From: Iodobacter fluviatilis
Lineage (GTDB): Bacteria; Pseudomonadota; Gammaproteobacteria; Burkholderiales; Chitinibacteraceae
Assembly (NCBI RefSeq): GCF_900451195.1
Contig: NZ_UGHR01000004.1
Coordinates: 1 to 64,000 of the forward strand
Reading direction: 5' to 3'
DNA length: 64,000 bases
Positions 13,305 through 22,089 of the stretch are shown piece after piece; positions within the stretch are counted from its first letter, which is position 1, and each line of letters opens with the position of its first letter. A program made the translations under genes and the position numbers. The notes beneath the pieces are model-generated. The model saw only the letters and a list, made by a program, of their open reading frames with translations, searched no databases and was not told where the DNA came from.

Positions 13305-15154
13305 GTGCACGTAAGCATTTTCAGCCAATAGCACAGCGGCTAAGTAAAATTTTATATCGCATTGGCTTTTTGCTGATGCTGGTGATTGTGATGGTGTATG
13401 CGGTACTTAGTTATTTTGATGTGGCTGAGAATTTGCATGCTCAGCTGGTCAGCCTAGCCCAAGAGCACCGGCCCCGTCTGAGCGCTGCACTGTGGGATAT
13501 TGATCCAATTGGCATTACTGATGAGATTGATACCCTTTCGGCAGTAAGCAGTGTGGCTGGTCTTGTTCTGACTACACCCAGTGGTGCCCGTTACTTAAGG
13601 GGTGATACGAGTGAGTCCGCTAAGGAATTAAGCTATACCATTGAATTAATGCATAAAAGCAGTGTTATTCCTGTGGGTAGCCTGACTTTAATTAGCGATC
13701 GTTATGAAATCTGGAAGCAGGTTGCATATCGCGTTTTTCCTTTTGCGCTGGCTCAATTACTTTTTGTAACCGGGCTGCTTTTTGCTTTACAACTATTCTT
13801 GCGAAAAGTGGTATTACGGCGCCTGGATGCGTTGACTATTCATACTCATCTTTTGCGGCCCGATCATTTAGATACCGCTCCCCCTCCGCCTTTATTTGAA
13901 AGCCCGGTTCGTGATGAATTAGATAATCTGTTGCAAGGTTTTGCTAATTTACAAAATAATTTATTACATCAGCAGCAGCAGCGTGGTCAGCTGATTCATG
14001 CTCTGGCAGAGAGCCGTGATCAATTAGAAGTTGAAGTGGCTCAGCGCACGGATGAATCATTCTATTTATCTGGGTTTTTACAGTTGCTATCTAAAGACGC
14101 GGCTCGTTATTTGAGTATGCCTTTAGATGGTGCCAAAATTGGATTAGAGCAAACATTAAAAGAAACAGGGCAATTGATGGGGCTTGATGCCTTGATCACC
14201 ATTCATTTTGCCGATGACAGCCAAAAAGGCGATATCTATTTTTGGGATAAAGATGATAAGAAAATCCGCACTGATTTTAATTTGGGTAAACGCAGCTTAT
14301 TTCAATTAAGTAAGAAAAATCTTGATTCGCTGTCTGCTTTTATAATGGGTATCGGCGGTGATTTACCTGATGAGAGTGATGAGGCCGCGTTATGCCGTGA
14401 TTTGCATTTAACGCAATTAGCGGTGCTCCCGCTTGATTTTAATGGCGAGCGTTTAGGGCTTTTATTTGCAGGTGTATCTGATCAGGACCGTGTGTATTCT
14501 GAGCTGGAAATGCGTTTACTGCCTCTTGTGGCTGGCCTGTGCTCTAATGTATTAGCACATCGCCGTCAGCAATTATCTTTGAAAGAAGCAAAGAATGCTT
14601 TGCTGGCCGCCAATACTCAATTAGAGCGTTTAACCCGTCATGATGCCTTGACCGGAATTGCAAACCGGCGCGTTTTTGATGAGCGGCTTGAGCAAGAAAT
14701 GGCAAATGCTATTCGGGAACAGCAACCCTTATTATTAATCGTCTTGGATGTAGATTCATTTAAGCAATATAACGATAGCTTTGGCCGGCATGAGGGCGAT
14801 ATCGCTTTGCAGAAAGTGGCCGCCGTTTTAGCTAAATTTGCGGAGCGTACGGGTGATTGCGCCGCGCGGATTGAGGGCAATGAGTTTGTGCTTTTATTGC
14901 CGAATACCGATTTGCATGTGGGTAAATTGCTGGCGGAACGTATTCGCTTGGCGATGATTAAGCTTGGGCTGGTGCAGGAAGACGGCTCAGCCCTGACGAT
15001 CAGCCAGGGCCTTGCCGTTTATTCAGGAGCAGAAGAAATCAGCGCCGCTAACTTCTTACGCTTGGCAGATAAGGCACTGTATCGTGCCAAACGCAGCGGC
15101 AATCAGGTGCAGGTGCTTGAGTCAATCAGCGACCCAGTCGCTGGCAAACGGTAG
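13301..15154 (+). CDS. Membrane receptor with GAF and degenerate GGDEF domain
   Basis: A 617-residue inner-membrane signalling protein. A transmembrane helix (about residues 19-42) precedes a periplasmic domain (to about 145) and a second helix (about 146-170). Next come a linker/coiled coil (about 200-250), a GAF-like domain (about 265-425) and a GGDEF fold (about 445-605; RHDALTGIANRR, LDVDSFKQYND). The signature motif reads E525-G-N-E-F529. Loss of the first Gly and the Asp/Glu suggests it does not make c-di-GMP and may serve as a regulatory or binding domain. It is coupled to the binding-protein gene and overlaps convergent metF by 29 bp. Confidence 0.85.
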   Translation: MSARKHFQPIAQRLSKILYRIGFLLMLVIVMVYAVLSYFDVAENLHAQLVSLAQEHRPRLSAALWDIDPIGITDEIDTLSAVSSVAGLVLTTPSGARYLRGDTSESAKELSYTIELMHKSSVIPVGSLTLISDRYEIWKQVAYRVFPFALAQLLFVTGLLFALQLFLRKVVLRRLDALTIHTHLLRPDHLDTAPPPPLFESPVRDELDNLLQGFANLQNNLLHQQQQRGQLIHALAESRDQLEVEVAQRTDESFYLSGFLQLLSKDAARYLSMPLDGAKIGLEQTLKETGQLMGLDALITIHFADDSQKGDIYFWDKDDKKIRTDFNLGKRSLFQLSKKNLDSLSAFIMGIGGDLPDESDEAALCRDLHLTQLAVLPLDFNGERLGLLFAGVSDQDRVYSELEMRLLPLVAGLCSNVLAHRRQQLSLKEAKNALLAANTQLERLTRHDALTGIANRRVFDERLEQEMANAIREQQPLLLIVLDVDSFKQYNDSFGRHEGDIALQKVAAVLAKFAERTGDCAARIEGNEFVLLLPNTDLHVGKLLAERIRLAMIKLGLVQEDGSALTISQGLAVYSGAEEISAANFLRLADKALYRAKRSGNQVQVLESISDPVAGKR

Positions 15155-15956
15155 AAACTGCGCCGGCTGCATTGAGGGTATAAAAATGCAGCCCTGGCGC
15201 ACCACCGGCTAATACTCGGTCGGACAGCTCGGTTACAAAATCTAAGCCAAAGGCACGGATCGATGCCGTGTCGTCGCCAAAGGCTTGCAGTCGCAGCCTC
15301 AGCCAGCGTGGGATTTCTGCTCCGCACATATCAGAGAAACGCGCCAATTGGCTGAAGTTCTGGATAGGCATAATGCCCGGAACGATAGGAATTGTTACGC
15401 CGCGCGCATTCACTTCATCCACAAAGCGGAAATAAGCATCTGCATTAAAAAAGTATTGGGTAATGGCTGAATCTGCACCTGCCCGTACTTTATTTACGAA
15501 ATTGCGAATATCGGCTTCGGCGCTTTGGGCCTGCGGGTGAAACTCGGGATATGCTGCCACTTCAATATGAAACCAATCGCCAAATTCATCGCGTAAAAAA
15601 CTGACCAGTTCATTGGCGTAACGAAACTCGCCAAAATCTCCCATTCCCGAAGGAATATCGCCACGCAAAGCCACAATATGGCGAATGCCGTGGTCTTTAT
15701 AGTTTTGCACAATGCTGCGAATGCTTTCTTTAGAAGAGCCTACACAGGACAGGTGAGGGGCAGCGGCATGGCCTTCGGATTGAATATCCAGTACGGCATT
15801 CAGTGTGCCTTCCTGCGTTGTACCCCCTGCACCAAAGGTTACTGAGAAAAATTCGGGTTTAAATTGCGCCAATTGCCTGCGTGTTGTGCGTAGTTTTTCT
15901 GCGCCTTCTGGCGTTCTGGGGGGGAAAAACTCAAAGCTGATCGGGGAGGGCGTCAT
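15126..15956 (-). CDS. metF: Methylenetetrahydrofolate reductase
   Basis: A 276-residue FAD enzyme that reduces 5,10-methylene-THF to 5-methyl-THF for methionine synthesis. Family signatures: SFEFFPPRTPEG at the N terminus, VTFGAGGTTQEGT, HLSCVG, ALRGDIP and the ITQYFFNADAY segment. Length equals typical bacterial MetF (about 280). It is monocistronic, and its 3' end overlaps the convergent GGDEF gene by 29 bp. No SAH/SAM riboswitch was recognised upstream. Confidence 0.96.
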   Translation of the reverse strand: MTPSPISFEFFPPRTPEGAEKLRTTRRQLAQFKPEFFSVTFGAGGTTQEGTLNAVLDIQSEGHAAAPHLSCVGSSKESIRSIVQNYKDHGIRHIVALRGDIPSGMGDFGEFRYANELVSFLRDEFGDWFHIEVAAYPEFHPQAQSAEADIRNFVNKVRAGADSAITQYFFNADAYFRFVDEVNARGVTIPIVPGIMPIQNFSQLARFSDMCGAEIPRWLRLRLQAFGDDTASIRAFGLDFVTELSDRVLAGGAPGLHFYTLNAAGAVSTVCQRLGR

Positions 15957-16225
15957 TATTTTTTATCCTGGGCGCTAATCGTTTCATCTTAACATCGGTG
16001 CTGTATGCATTGCATGCAGGCTATTCATTAAAATCATGAAAGAAATTAATGTTTTTCCAGTGTAAAAGCGGCGTTATATAGATGACGTTGGGTGAGTTTT
16101 CAAGAACTATTTTTTTGAATTCAAAGGCTTAGCTGCTTGCTTACTTGTTGTATGCTGACGCCGTGCTTATAACTGCTTCGCAGAAAGTAGTGGGCACTTT
16201 CAATATACTTAATAAGGATGGAGTT

Positions 16226-17620
16226 ATGACTAAAAAGACTAGCAACACCCGTATTGCCATGCTAATTGCCTCGCTGATGCTGAGTATTTCAGCCTTTGCT
16301 TTGGATAGCTGGCAAGAAGGAAGTACTTATAGCAGCGGCACTCAGGTGGTTTACGCAGGTAAAACCTATCAGGCCTTGGTAACGCACACTGCCTATGTGG
16401 GGGCCAACTGGAATCCTGCAGCAACGCCTGCCTTGTGGAAAGAAATAGCAGGCACGCCAACACCAACACCAACGCCAACGCCAACGCCAACGCCAACGCC
16501 AACGCCAACGCCAACACCAACACCAACGCCAACGCCAACACCAACACCAACGCCAACACCAACACCAACACCAACACCAACACCAACACCAACACCAACA
16601 CCAACGCCAACACCCACACCCACACCCACACCCACACCCACACCCACACCCACACCTGGAACGCTGCCCAAACATGCATTAGTGGGCTATTGGCATAACT
16701 TTACCAATCCTGCCGGCGATACTTTTCCGCTGGCTCAGGTCAGTGATGACTGGAACGTGGTGGTTGTGGCTTTTGCAGATAATGCCGGTAGCGGCAATGT
16801 GGCATTCAATCTGGATAAAAATGCCGGAGGCGAGGCTAAATTTATTGCCGATGTGGCGGCGCTGAAGGCTAAGGGCAAGAAAGTGGTGCTGTCTTTAGGC
16901 GGGCAAGATGGCTCTATCACATTAAACAGCGCCTCCGATGTCAGCCACTTTGTGGATAGCCTCTATGCCATCATGACTAAGTATGGTTTTGATGGGATTG
17001 ATCTGGATTTAGAAAGTGGTAGCGGTGTTTCGATTGGTGCGCCGATTATTAATAATCTGATTGCCGGTGTGAAACAACTCAAAGCGAAGGTTGGGCCAAG
17101 TTTTTACCTGTCGATGGCGCCTGAGCATCCTTATGTGCAGGGTGGGTATATCTCCTATGGCAGCATTTGGGGCGCTTACTTGCCGATTATTGATGGCCTG
17201 CGGGATGAGCTTACGGTGCTGCATGTGCAGTACTACAATAATGGCGGCTTTACCTCTCCGTATTCTACTGCCACGCTTAACGAAGGCACGGTGGATGCGC
17301 TGGTGGCGGGTAGCATGATGTTGATCGAGGGCTTCTCTACCAGCTATGGCACGGGGTGGACTTTCAAAGGCTTGCGCCCTGATCAAGTGGCTTTTGGTGT
17401 GCCGTCGGGGCCGCAGTCAGCAGGACGTGGTTTTGTTACGGCCAAGGTCGTGGCTGATTCGTTGTCTTGCCTGACTAAGCTGCAAAATTGCGGCAGTATC
17501 AAACCTGCCAAAGCCTATCCTGATTATCGCGGTGTGATGACATGGTCGGTTAACTGGGATAAGCATGATGGGTATAACTTCTCTAAACCTGCGGCAGCGG
17601 CTTTAAAGACTCTGCCTTAG
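16226..17620 (+). CDS. Secreted GH18 chitinase with CBM5/12 and Thr-Pro linker
   Basis: A 464-residue secreted endo-type chitinase. The start at 16226 is chosen because AAGGATGGAG precedes it and it begins the signal peptide ([12 protein letters not shown], cleavage after SAFA). Domains: CBM5/12 chitin-binding (about 27-74, Trp/Tyr-rich), a pure (Thr-Pro)34 linker (77-144) and a GH18 barrel (about 150-460). The catalytic motif is D256-G-I-D259-L-D261-L-E263, with E263 as the acid/base. It probably degrades environmental chitin. No other chitin genes are adjacent. Confidence 0.95.
   Translation: MTKKTSNTRIAMLIASLMLSISAFALDSWQEGSTYSSGTQVVYAGKTYQALVTHTAYVGANWNPAATPALWKEIAGTPTPTPTPTPTPTPTPTPTPTPTPTPTPTPTPTPTPTPTPTPTPTPTPTPTPTPTPTPTPTPTPTPTPGTLPKHALVGYWHNFTNPAGDTFPLAQVSDDWNVVVVAFADNAGSGNVAFNLDKNAGGEAKFIADVAALKAKGKKVVLSLGGQDGSITLNSASDVSHFVDSLYAIMTKYGFDGIDLDLESGSGVSIGAPIINNLIAGVKQLKAKVGPSFYLSMAPEHPYVQGGYISYGSIWGAYLPIIDGLRDELTVLHVQYYNNGGFTSPYSTATLNEGTVDALVAGSMMLIEGFSTSYGTGWTFKGLRPDQVAFGVPSGPQSAGRGFVTAKVVADSLSCLTKLQNCGSIKPAKAYPDYRGVMTWSVNWDKHDGYNFSKPAAAALKTLP
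16454..16657. repeat. Thr-Pro codon tandem repeat (34 x 6 bp) in the chitinase
   Basis: Thirty-four in-frame 6-bp units. The first 26 use CCA for proline with ACA or ACG; the last eight use CCC (final one CCT), with ACA throughout. The two codon classes suggest separate expansion events. The tract produces spurious long ORFs in every frame. Confidence 0.95.
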
Positions 17621-17660
17621 GGCTTACAGGCAGTATGCTTGAGCGAAGTGAGTAATAGGG

Positions 17661-17693
17661 GCCGGGTTACGCGGTAAAGCTGCTAACCCGACC
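17661..17693. repeat. Small hairpin repeat, copy 2
   Basis: CGGGTTA and TAACCCG flank a 14-nt loop that closely matches that of copy 1 at 4831-4860. It lies between convergent chitinase and nuclease genes and could slow transcription from both sides, although no T-tract follows. Confidence 0.55.
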
Positions 17694-17722
17694 TTGCTCA
17701 CAAAGCCTGGCAAGGATGCCTG

Positions 17723-18601
17723 TCAGGCGCAATAATCCGCTGTTTTTCTTTCGCTCACATAATGATTGCCATCGCCTTGCAGCTTCACAATTCGCTGATC
17801 CCGTTTGATTTCCCAATCATCCACCGGGTAGGTTTTAGCCCATGCGCACATTAGCTGTTGGTCTTGCCTAGATAGTTTGAGCTGGTAGCGCTCATACATA
17901 TAAAAATGGATGCGGGCAATGCGGCCCCGCACCTCTTCCCGTGGCTGGGCTTTTTTGTTTTTAAAATCAACAATGGTCTTGCACTGGCCATACATAGGCT
18001 CGGGCTTACTCGTCCATGCGCTATAGGAAAAGTTGCTGCGGTCACCATTCACCTCGCCTACTGAGGGCACCAGATTGACCAAATTGCCTTCCGCACTTTT
18101 AAACTGCGGATCGTTATCGCTACAGTTTTTGCGCCCGCCGTTTTGCCAGCATTGTCGCTGATGGCCTAATACCCATGCCGGAACTACGTGCTCCCACTCT
18201 AAACGCGAGGCACGTGTTTCGCTTTTTCTAGGGGTGTAGCCGCAGCTGGCCAAATCCATTTCTTTGCCCTTATAGGCGCAGCCGCAGTAGAAATCGCTTT
18301 CCATACCGCGAAATACATCGGGCAATACTTGTTTGGCGCGGTTGAAATCCCGCTGGCCTGTGGCGGTGCGGCCAGTGACTAATTCAATCGGTTCCTTTGG
18401 GGATGGGTTGGATTCGGTTTCATTTTTTTGATTAAGTGCTTTATCAATTGCTATTTCACCCAGTTTGGCAAGTGTTTTGGCCTCTTGGCTATGGGCTATT
18501 TTCTCAATTTGAGCCATGCTGCTATCGTCACAAGCACTTAAACTACAAATCAGAATAATTATGGCCATTGCATGGCTGCTGTGTTTTTTATTCAACGACA
18601 T
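17723..18601 (-). CDS. Endonuclease I family nuclease, lipoprotein form
   Basis: A 292-residue nuclease of the EndA/Dns family, which non-specifically cuts double-stranded DNA outside the cytoplasm. The N terminus has a lipobox (LSAC, Cys near residue 24), so it should be membrane-anchored rather than free in the periplasm. A Lys/Glu-rich linker (about 30-70) precedes the catalytic domain. That domain has the conserved EWEHVVPAW (active-site His), GNLVNLVPSVGEVNGDRSN and the paired cysteines of periplasmic members. A later in-frame Met (MAIIILI) is an alternative start. It is convergent with the chitinase gene. Confidence 0.9.
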   Translation of the reverse strand: MSLNKKHSSHAMAIIILICSLSACDDSSMAQIEKIAHSQEAKTLAKLGEIAIDKALNQKNETESNPSPKEPIELVTGRTATGQRDFNRAKQVLPDVFRGMESDFYCGCAYKGKEMDLASCGYTPRKSETRASRLEWEHVVPAWVLGHQRQCWQNGGRKNCSDNDPQFKSAEGNLVNLVPSVGEVNGDRSNFSYSAWTSKPEPMYGQCKTIVDFKNKKAQPREEVRGRIARIHFYMYERYQLKLSRQDQQLMCAWAKTYPVDDWEIKRDQRIVKLQGDGNHYVSERKTADYCA

Positions 18602-18780
18602 TGCTTGGGCTTATTCCTGTGCGGATGATTGGGTGATTTGCGAATATACACAGTGGCGCGCAGCCTCTGGTCAATGCGGCGCATTTTATGAGATGAAATC
18701 CACGGTGTAATGCTTTTACAGGAAGTAAAAGCGGCTTAATAGGTGATTATTTCTTAATCAATTGAATTGATTACTTATAT

Positions 18781-19500
18781 TTATGCCCGCACGCGGATAA
18801 AGCGCTCTTTAAATATGAAGCCCTGCACCATATCAACATCCAGCTGGCGGGCGATTTCCAGCTGTTCAATGGTTTCTATTCCTTCTAATACGGTGCGTTT
18901 TCCGGTGTCTTTGGCGTAGCGAATCAGGCTTTCTAAGGCCGTGCGATGATTAGGCTGATCCAGCTCGTTAAACCAGCTTCGATCAAACTTTAAGCAATCT
19001 ACGGTAATTAATATGGGCAGCGACAGCATGGAATGCGGCGAGCCAATATCATCCAATGCCAGTTGAATATTCTTTTCATGGAATGCTTTTGCCATATTTG
19101 CGCTTTGGCGTGCATCAGAGATATTACTGTTTTCTATGATCTCGAGCACGATATGGGTGCGGCAATGTATCAGCTCCAGCAGGGGATTGATTTCACCGGC
19201 TATTTCGGTCACTGCATAGGCATCAGGATCAAGGTTTAAAAACAACTCTCCGCTTGGCGCATTTTCTAATTGCAACTGCTTCATCTGATATTCCACCTGA
19301 AACAAGGTCAGTGGACTTTCATGCAGCGCATTAAAAAAATGATCGGTGCGAAGCAGCTGTTCATCTGCCCGATAAAACCGGGCAAGCGCTTCATGGGCAA
19401 TTGTTTCTAAATTATGTGTATGAATTAATGGTTGATATTCAACGCCAAACCGTTGCTGTTGAATTACATCAAGCAAGAGGATTGGGGATAATTTAGGCAT
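18781..19500 (-). CDS. Stand-alone EAL domain protein (c-di-GMP phosphodiesterase-like)
   Basis: A 239-residue protein consisting almost only of an EAL domain. The EALAR signature, NLDPDAY (Asn), VLEIIEN (Glu), LDDIGS (DD), KFDRSW (Lys), EGIET (Glu) and VQGFIF (Gln) are present, so the metal and catalytic residues look intact. The usual DDFG is DDIG. Hydrolysis of c-di-GMP to pGpG is therefore likely. There are no transmembrane segments and no sensor domain. It is a single gene. Confidence 0.88.
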   Translation of the reverse strand: MPKLSPILLLDVIQQQRFGVEYQPLIHTHNLETIAHEALARFYRADEQLLRTDHFFNALHESPLTLFQVEYQMKQLQLENAPSGELFLNLDPDAYAVTEIAGEINPLLELIHCRTHIVLEIIENSNISDARQSANMAKAFHEKNIQLALDDIGSPHSMLSLPILITVDCLKFDRSWFNELDQPNHRTALESLIRYAKDTGKRTVLEGIETIEQLEIARQLDVDMVQGFIFKERFIRVRA

Positions 19501-19607
19501 TGATTGTGAAAAATGAGAATAATTGTCATATCTTATAATGACTATGGTGCGGGCGAATAAGAAAATATTGTCTTAGTTTGTAAACAACCCGCAGAGACAT
19601 GCCTGCC

Positions 19608-20303
19608 TCAGGCAAAGAGGGGAGTTAGCAAGGGGGCAATCAGTACCATCACCACGCCAGAAACCATCATGGTGATGCAGGCGACCACGCCTTCCTCATT
19701 GCCAATTTCCCTTGCCTTGGCCGTGCCCACTGCGTGGGCAGCAGCACCAAATAGTGCGCCTCGGGCCAATCTGGAGCGTAGCGGCAACAGCACTAGCATC
19801 AGCTCGCCAAACAGCATGCCCATCAAGCCGGTAATGACGACAAATAAAGCAGTCAGCTCGTGTGATCCGCCCCAGGTGTCGGACACCGCTAGGGCGAAAG
19901 GAGTGGAAATGGATCTGGGCAACAGACTACGGGTCAGCTCTGGCGATAAATGAAATAGTTTTGCCAGCAGAACGCAGCTCAGTAGCGCGGTAAAGCAGCC
20001 AGCAATGACGCCTGCAGACAAAGCCAGCCAGTGTTTGACCATCAGTGCGCGGTATTCATAGAGGGGTACCGCAAAAGCGACCGTGGCAGGGCCAAGCAGC
20101 CATAAGAGCCAGCGTGTATCGGAATAATAGGTTTCATAGGGGGTATGCGTCAGCAGCATAAACGCCACCAGCAGTACCGGTGTTAACACCAGTGGTGCCA
20201 GCCACCAGCGTTGATGGCGCGCATATAAAAACTTAGCCAGTGCGTATGCAACAATGGTAAGGACCAGACAAATAAAGGCGAGAGTTGAGACAGATAGAGT
20301 CAT
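19608..20303 (-). CDS. lrgB: LrgB/CidB family membrane protein
   Basis: A 231-residue polytopic inner-membrane protein with about seven hydrophobic segments. LrgB signatures include a VSDTWGGSHELTALFVVITG segment, RGALFGAAAHAVGTAKA and the GVVACITMMVSGV end. LrgAB/CidAB proteins affect murein hydrolase activity and, in several bacteria, glycolate or pyruvate transport. Its ATG overlaps the lrgA stop by 4 bp. Confidence 0.93.
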   Translation of the reverse strand: MTLSVSTLAFICLVLTIVAYALAKFLYARHQRWWLAPLVLTPVLLVAFMLLTHTPYETYYSDTRWLLWLLGPATVAFAVPLYEYRALMVKHWLALSAGVIAGCFTALLSCVLLAKLFHLSPELTRSLLPRSISTPFALAVSDTWGGSHELTALFVVITGLMGMLFGELMLVLLPLRSRLARGALFGAAAHAVGTAKAREIGNEEGVVACITMMVSGVVMVLIAPLLTPLFA

Positions 20304-20710
20304 GATGCCGATCGCTTTTTGGCTTTTGCCAAACGCAGCTGATGTTCAATTTTAAAAAAACGGTCTACCACTAAGGCGGTCACGCACATCACCAGTGCCG
20401 TACCTAAGAAAATCACCACTAATAGCTGCCAGCCTTCGCTGATAAAGAGTGCTTTGTATTTCACCATGGCCACCACTGCAGGCACAAAAAACAGCAGCAT
20501 TTCGGCCAATAGCCACTGAGCGCCATCTTTAACCCAGTTGAGCGGTACGCCTGCAAGCAGTAGTGCAAAGACAATACCCAGCCCTAATACGCCGCCAGGT
20601 ACAGGTAAGCCGGTGCGTCGCACAAACCAGTCGGATGCCAGCCAAATGGCAATCAGAATGCCAATTTGGGCGAGTACACGGAAAAAGGAAAACAGCTTAT
20701 CAGGCACCAC
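20300..20710 (-). CDS. lrgA: LrgA/CidA family holin-like protein
   Basis: A 136-residue membrane protein with four hydrophobic segments and the LrgA/CidA signatures LPVPGGVLGLGIVF and LLAEMLLFFVPAVVAMV. It is the first gene of lrgAB and divergent from a LysR regulator (about 95 bp between), the usual cid/lrg arrangement. This implies LysR control of the pair. Confidence 0.93.
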   Translation of the reverse strand: MVPDKLFSFFRVLAQIGILIAIWLASDWFVRRTGLPVPGGVLGLGIVFALLLAGVPLNWVKDGAQWLLAEMLLFFVPAVVAMVKYKALFISEGWQLLVVIFLGTALVMCVTALVVDRFFKIEHQLRLAKAKKRSAS

Positions 20711-20805
20711 TTCAACTCCTTGTCATAAGCCTTGATATTACGCCCTCTGAATAAATAGCTGAAATGACTTATTATCATCATATCTATTCCAATTTGGCAT
20801 GCGTC

Positions 20806-21672
20806 GTGGATATCAAAGCACTGCGTTATTTTATTGAAGTCGTGAATTTACAAAGTTTTACAGCCGCAGCTGAAGCGTTGCATGTGACTCAGCCAACCAT
20901 CAGCAAAATGGTCAAAAATCTTGAAGAAGAGCTGGGCACGCCGCTGCTGCTTCGCGAATATCGTCGTTTCCATCTTACCGATGCGGGGCGAGTGGTGCTG
21001 AATCGTGGCCTAGATGTATTAGCTGCAGAGGCTCGTCTGCAAGCCGAGCTAGCCGATTTAAATACAATGGCCGTGGGCGAGCTGATGCTTGGCGTACCGC
21101 CTTTGGCTGGAATGTTATTTATACCGCTGATTGCCAATTTCAAACGTCTTCATCCAAAGATTGAGCTCAGCTTGCATGAAGAAGGTGGGAAAGCGATTGA
21201 AGCTGCCTTGGATGCGGGCGAGTTAGAAGTCGGCGGATTGCTGCTGCCTGTCGATGAAAATCGTTTTGAAACACTGCCGCTGTCTGATGACCGCTTAGTT
21301 TTAGTCGCCGCTGCTACATCCAAATGGCAGGGACGGTCTGAGGTGCGCCTGATCGAGCTGAGTACCGAGCACTTTGTGCTTTATAGCGCTTCCTATTCGC
21401 TGAACGACAGAGTGCTGGCTGCTTGCCAGACTCAGGGTTTCAGCCCGCAAATTGCAGGGCGAAGCGGGCAATGGGAGTTTATGGTGGCTTTGGTTGAAAG
21501 CGGTCTGGGCGTGGCATTACTGCCTGAATCCGTTGCCCGCCGTATTCCGGCCGGCCGTTGTGTGATTGCCGCTTTAAGCGAGCCTGAAATCCCGTGGCGA
21601 ATCGCACTGGGCTGGCGTAAAGATGTGTATTTATCCCATGCAGCAAGGGCGTGGATTGAAGCTTTGCGCTGA
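20806..21672 (+). CDS. LysR-type regulator next to lrgAB
   Basis: A 288-residue LysR transcription regulator. The winged HTH is at the N terminus (DIKALRYFIEVVNLQSFTAAAEALHV, split here by reading: ALHVTQPTISKMVKNLEEE). A periplasmic-binding-like effector domain follows. The GTG at 20806 gives the normal LysR N terminus; an upstream ATG at 20764 would add 14 unrelated residues, and neither has a strong ribosome site. The divergent position suggests it senses the small molecule handled by, or regulating, LrgAB (a CidR-like role). Confidence 0.9.
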   Translation: MDIKALRYFIEVVNLQSFTAAAEALHVTQPTISKMVKNLEEELGTPLLLREYRRFHLTDAGRVVLNRGLDVLAAEARLQAELADLNTMAVGELMLGVPPLAGMLFIPLIANFKRLHPKIELSLHEEGGKAIEAALDAGELEVGGLLLPVDENRFETLPLSDDRLVLVAAATSKWQGRSEVRLIELSTEHFVLYSASYSLNDRVLAACQTQGFSPQIAGRSGQWEFMVALVESGLGVALLPESVARRIPAGRCVIAALSEPEIPWRIALGWRKDVYLSHAARAWIEALR

Positions 21673-21730
21673 AAAAGAGGGGCTTAAAAAGTGCGGTGTT
21701 TTTGCGATGAGACGGAGCGCAGACGAAAAA

Positions 21731-21763
21731 AAAGGATTTCAGGCTGATGCCATGAAATCCTTT
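21731..21763. terminator. Bidirectional terminator (LysR gene / tRNA-Leu)
   Basis: A perfect 11-bp inverted repeat, AAAGGATTTCA / TGAAATCCTTT. Read on the minus strand, an eight-base run of T follows, ending the tRNA-Leu transcript. Read on the plus strand it ends in TTTATTTAT after the LysR gene. Confidence 0.8.
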
Positions 21764-21783
21764 ATTTATCAGTACTTAACGAG

Positions 21784-21868
21784 TGGTGCCCGGGGTCGGA
21801 CTCGAACCGACACACCTTGCGGCGGGGGATTTTGAGTCCCCTGCGTCTACCGATTTCGCCACCCGGGC
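21784..21868 (-). tRNA. tRNA-Leu (anticodon CAA)
   Basis: An 85-nt type II tRNA with CCA encoded. The acceptor stem GCCCGGG pairs with CCCGGGC. The anticodon loop CTCAAAA gives anticodon CAA (reads UUG). It has a long variable arm and the T-loop GGTTCGAGTCC. Confidence 0.97.
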
Positions 21869-22089
21869 TCGTTCAGTGCAGGAGTCGAATTATGTAGAAG
21901 CCCGCTCTGCTTGGCAAGTATTATCTGCCGTTAATTGCGGATATTTTCTGGAATATTACATAAATTATTGTTATTTAAGGCGGATTTATTGTTGAGGGTT
22001 TGCAGATTCATACATCAGGCTGAACAGAAATCGTATCGTTTGATGGATTTGTCAGCAAACCTCCTGTGCTTTATCCAGCAGAAATAGTT

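Noticed and set aside
16454..16657. CRISPR array
   Set aside because: A contiguous 6-bp repeat with no spacers, encoding a linker; no cas genes occur in the window.
16239..16698. Long ORFs on both strands over the chitinase linker
   Set aside because: They arise from the 6-bp tandem repeat, are low-complexity in every frame and have no ribosome site; only the chitinase frame has flanking domains.
18516..18713. Plus-strand small secreted Cys-containing protein
   Set aside because: It would overlap the nuclease's start region antisense, its apparent signal peptide lies in that overlap and no ribosome site precedes it. The nuclease gene is well supported.
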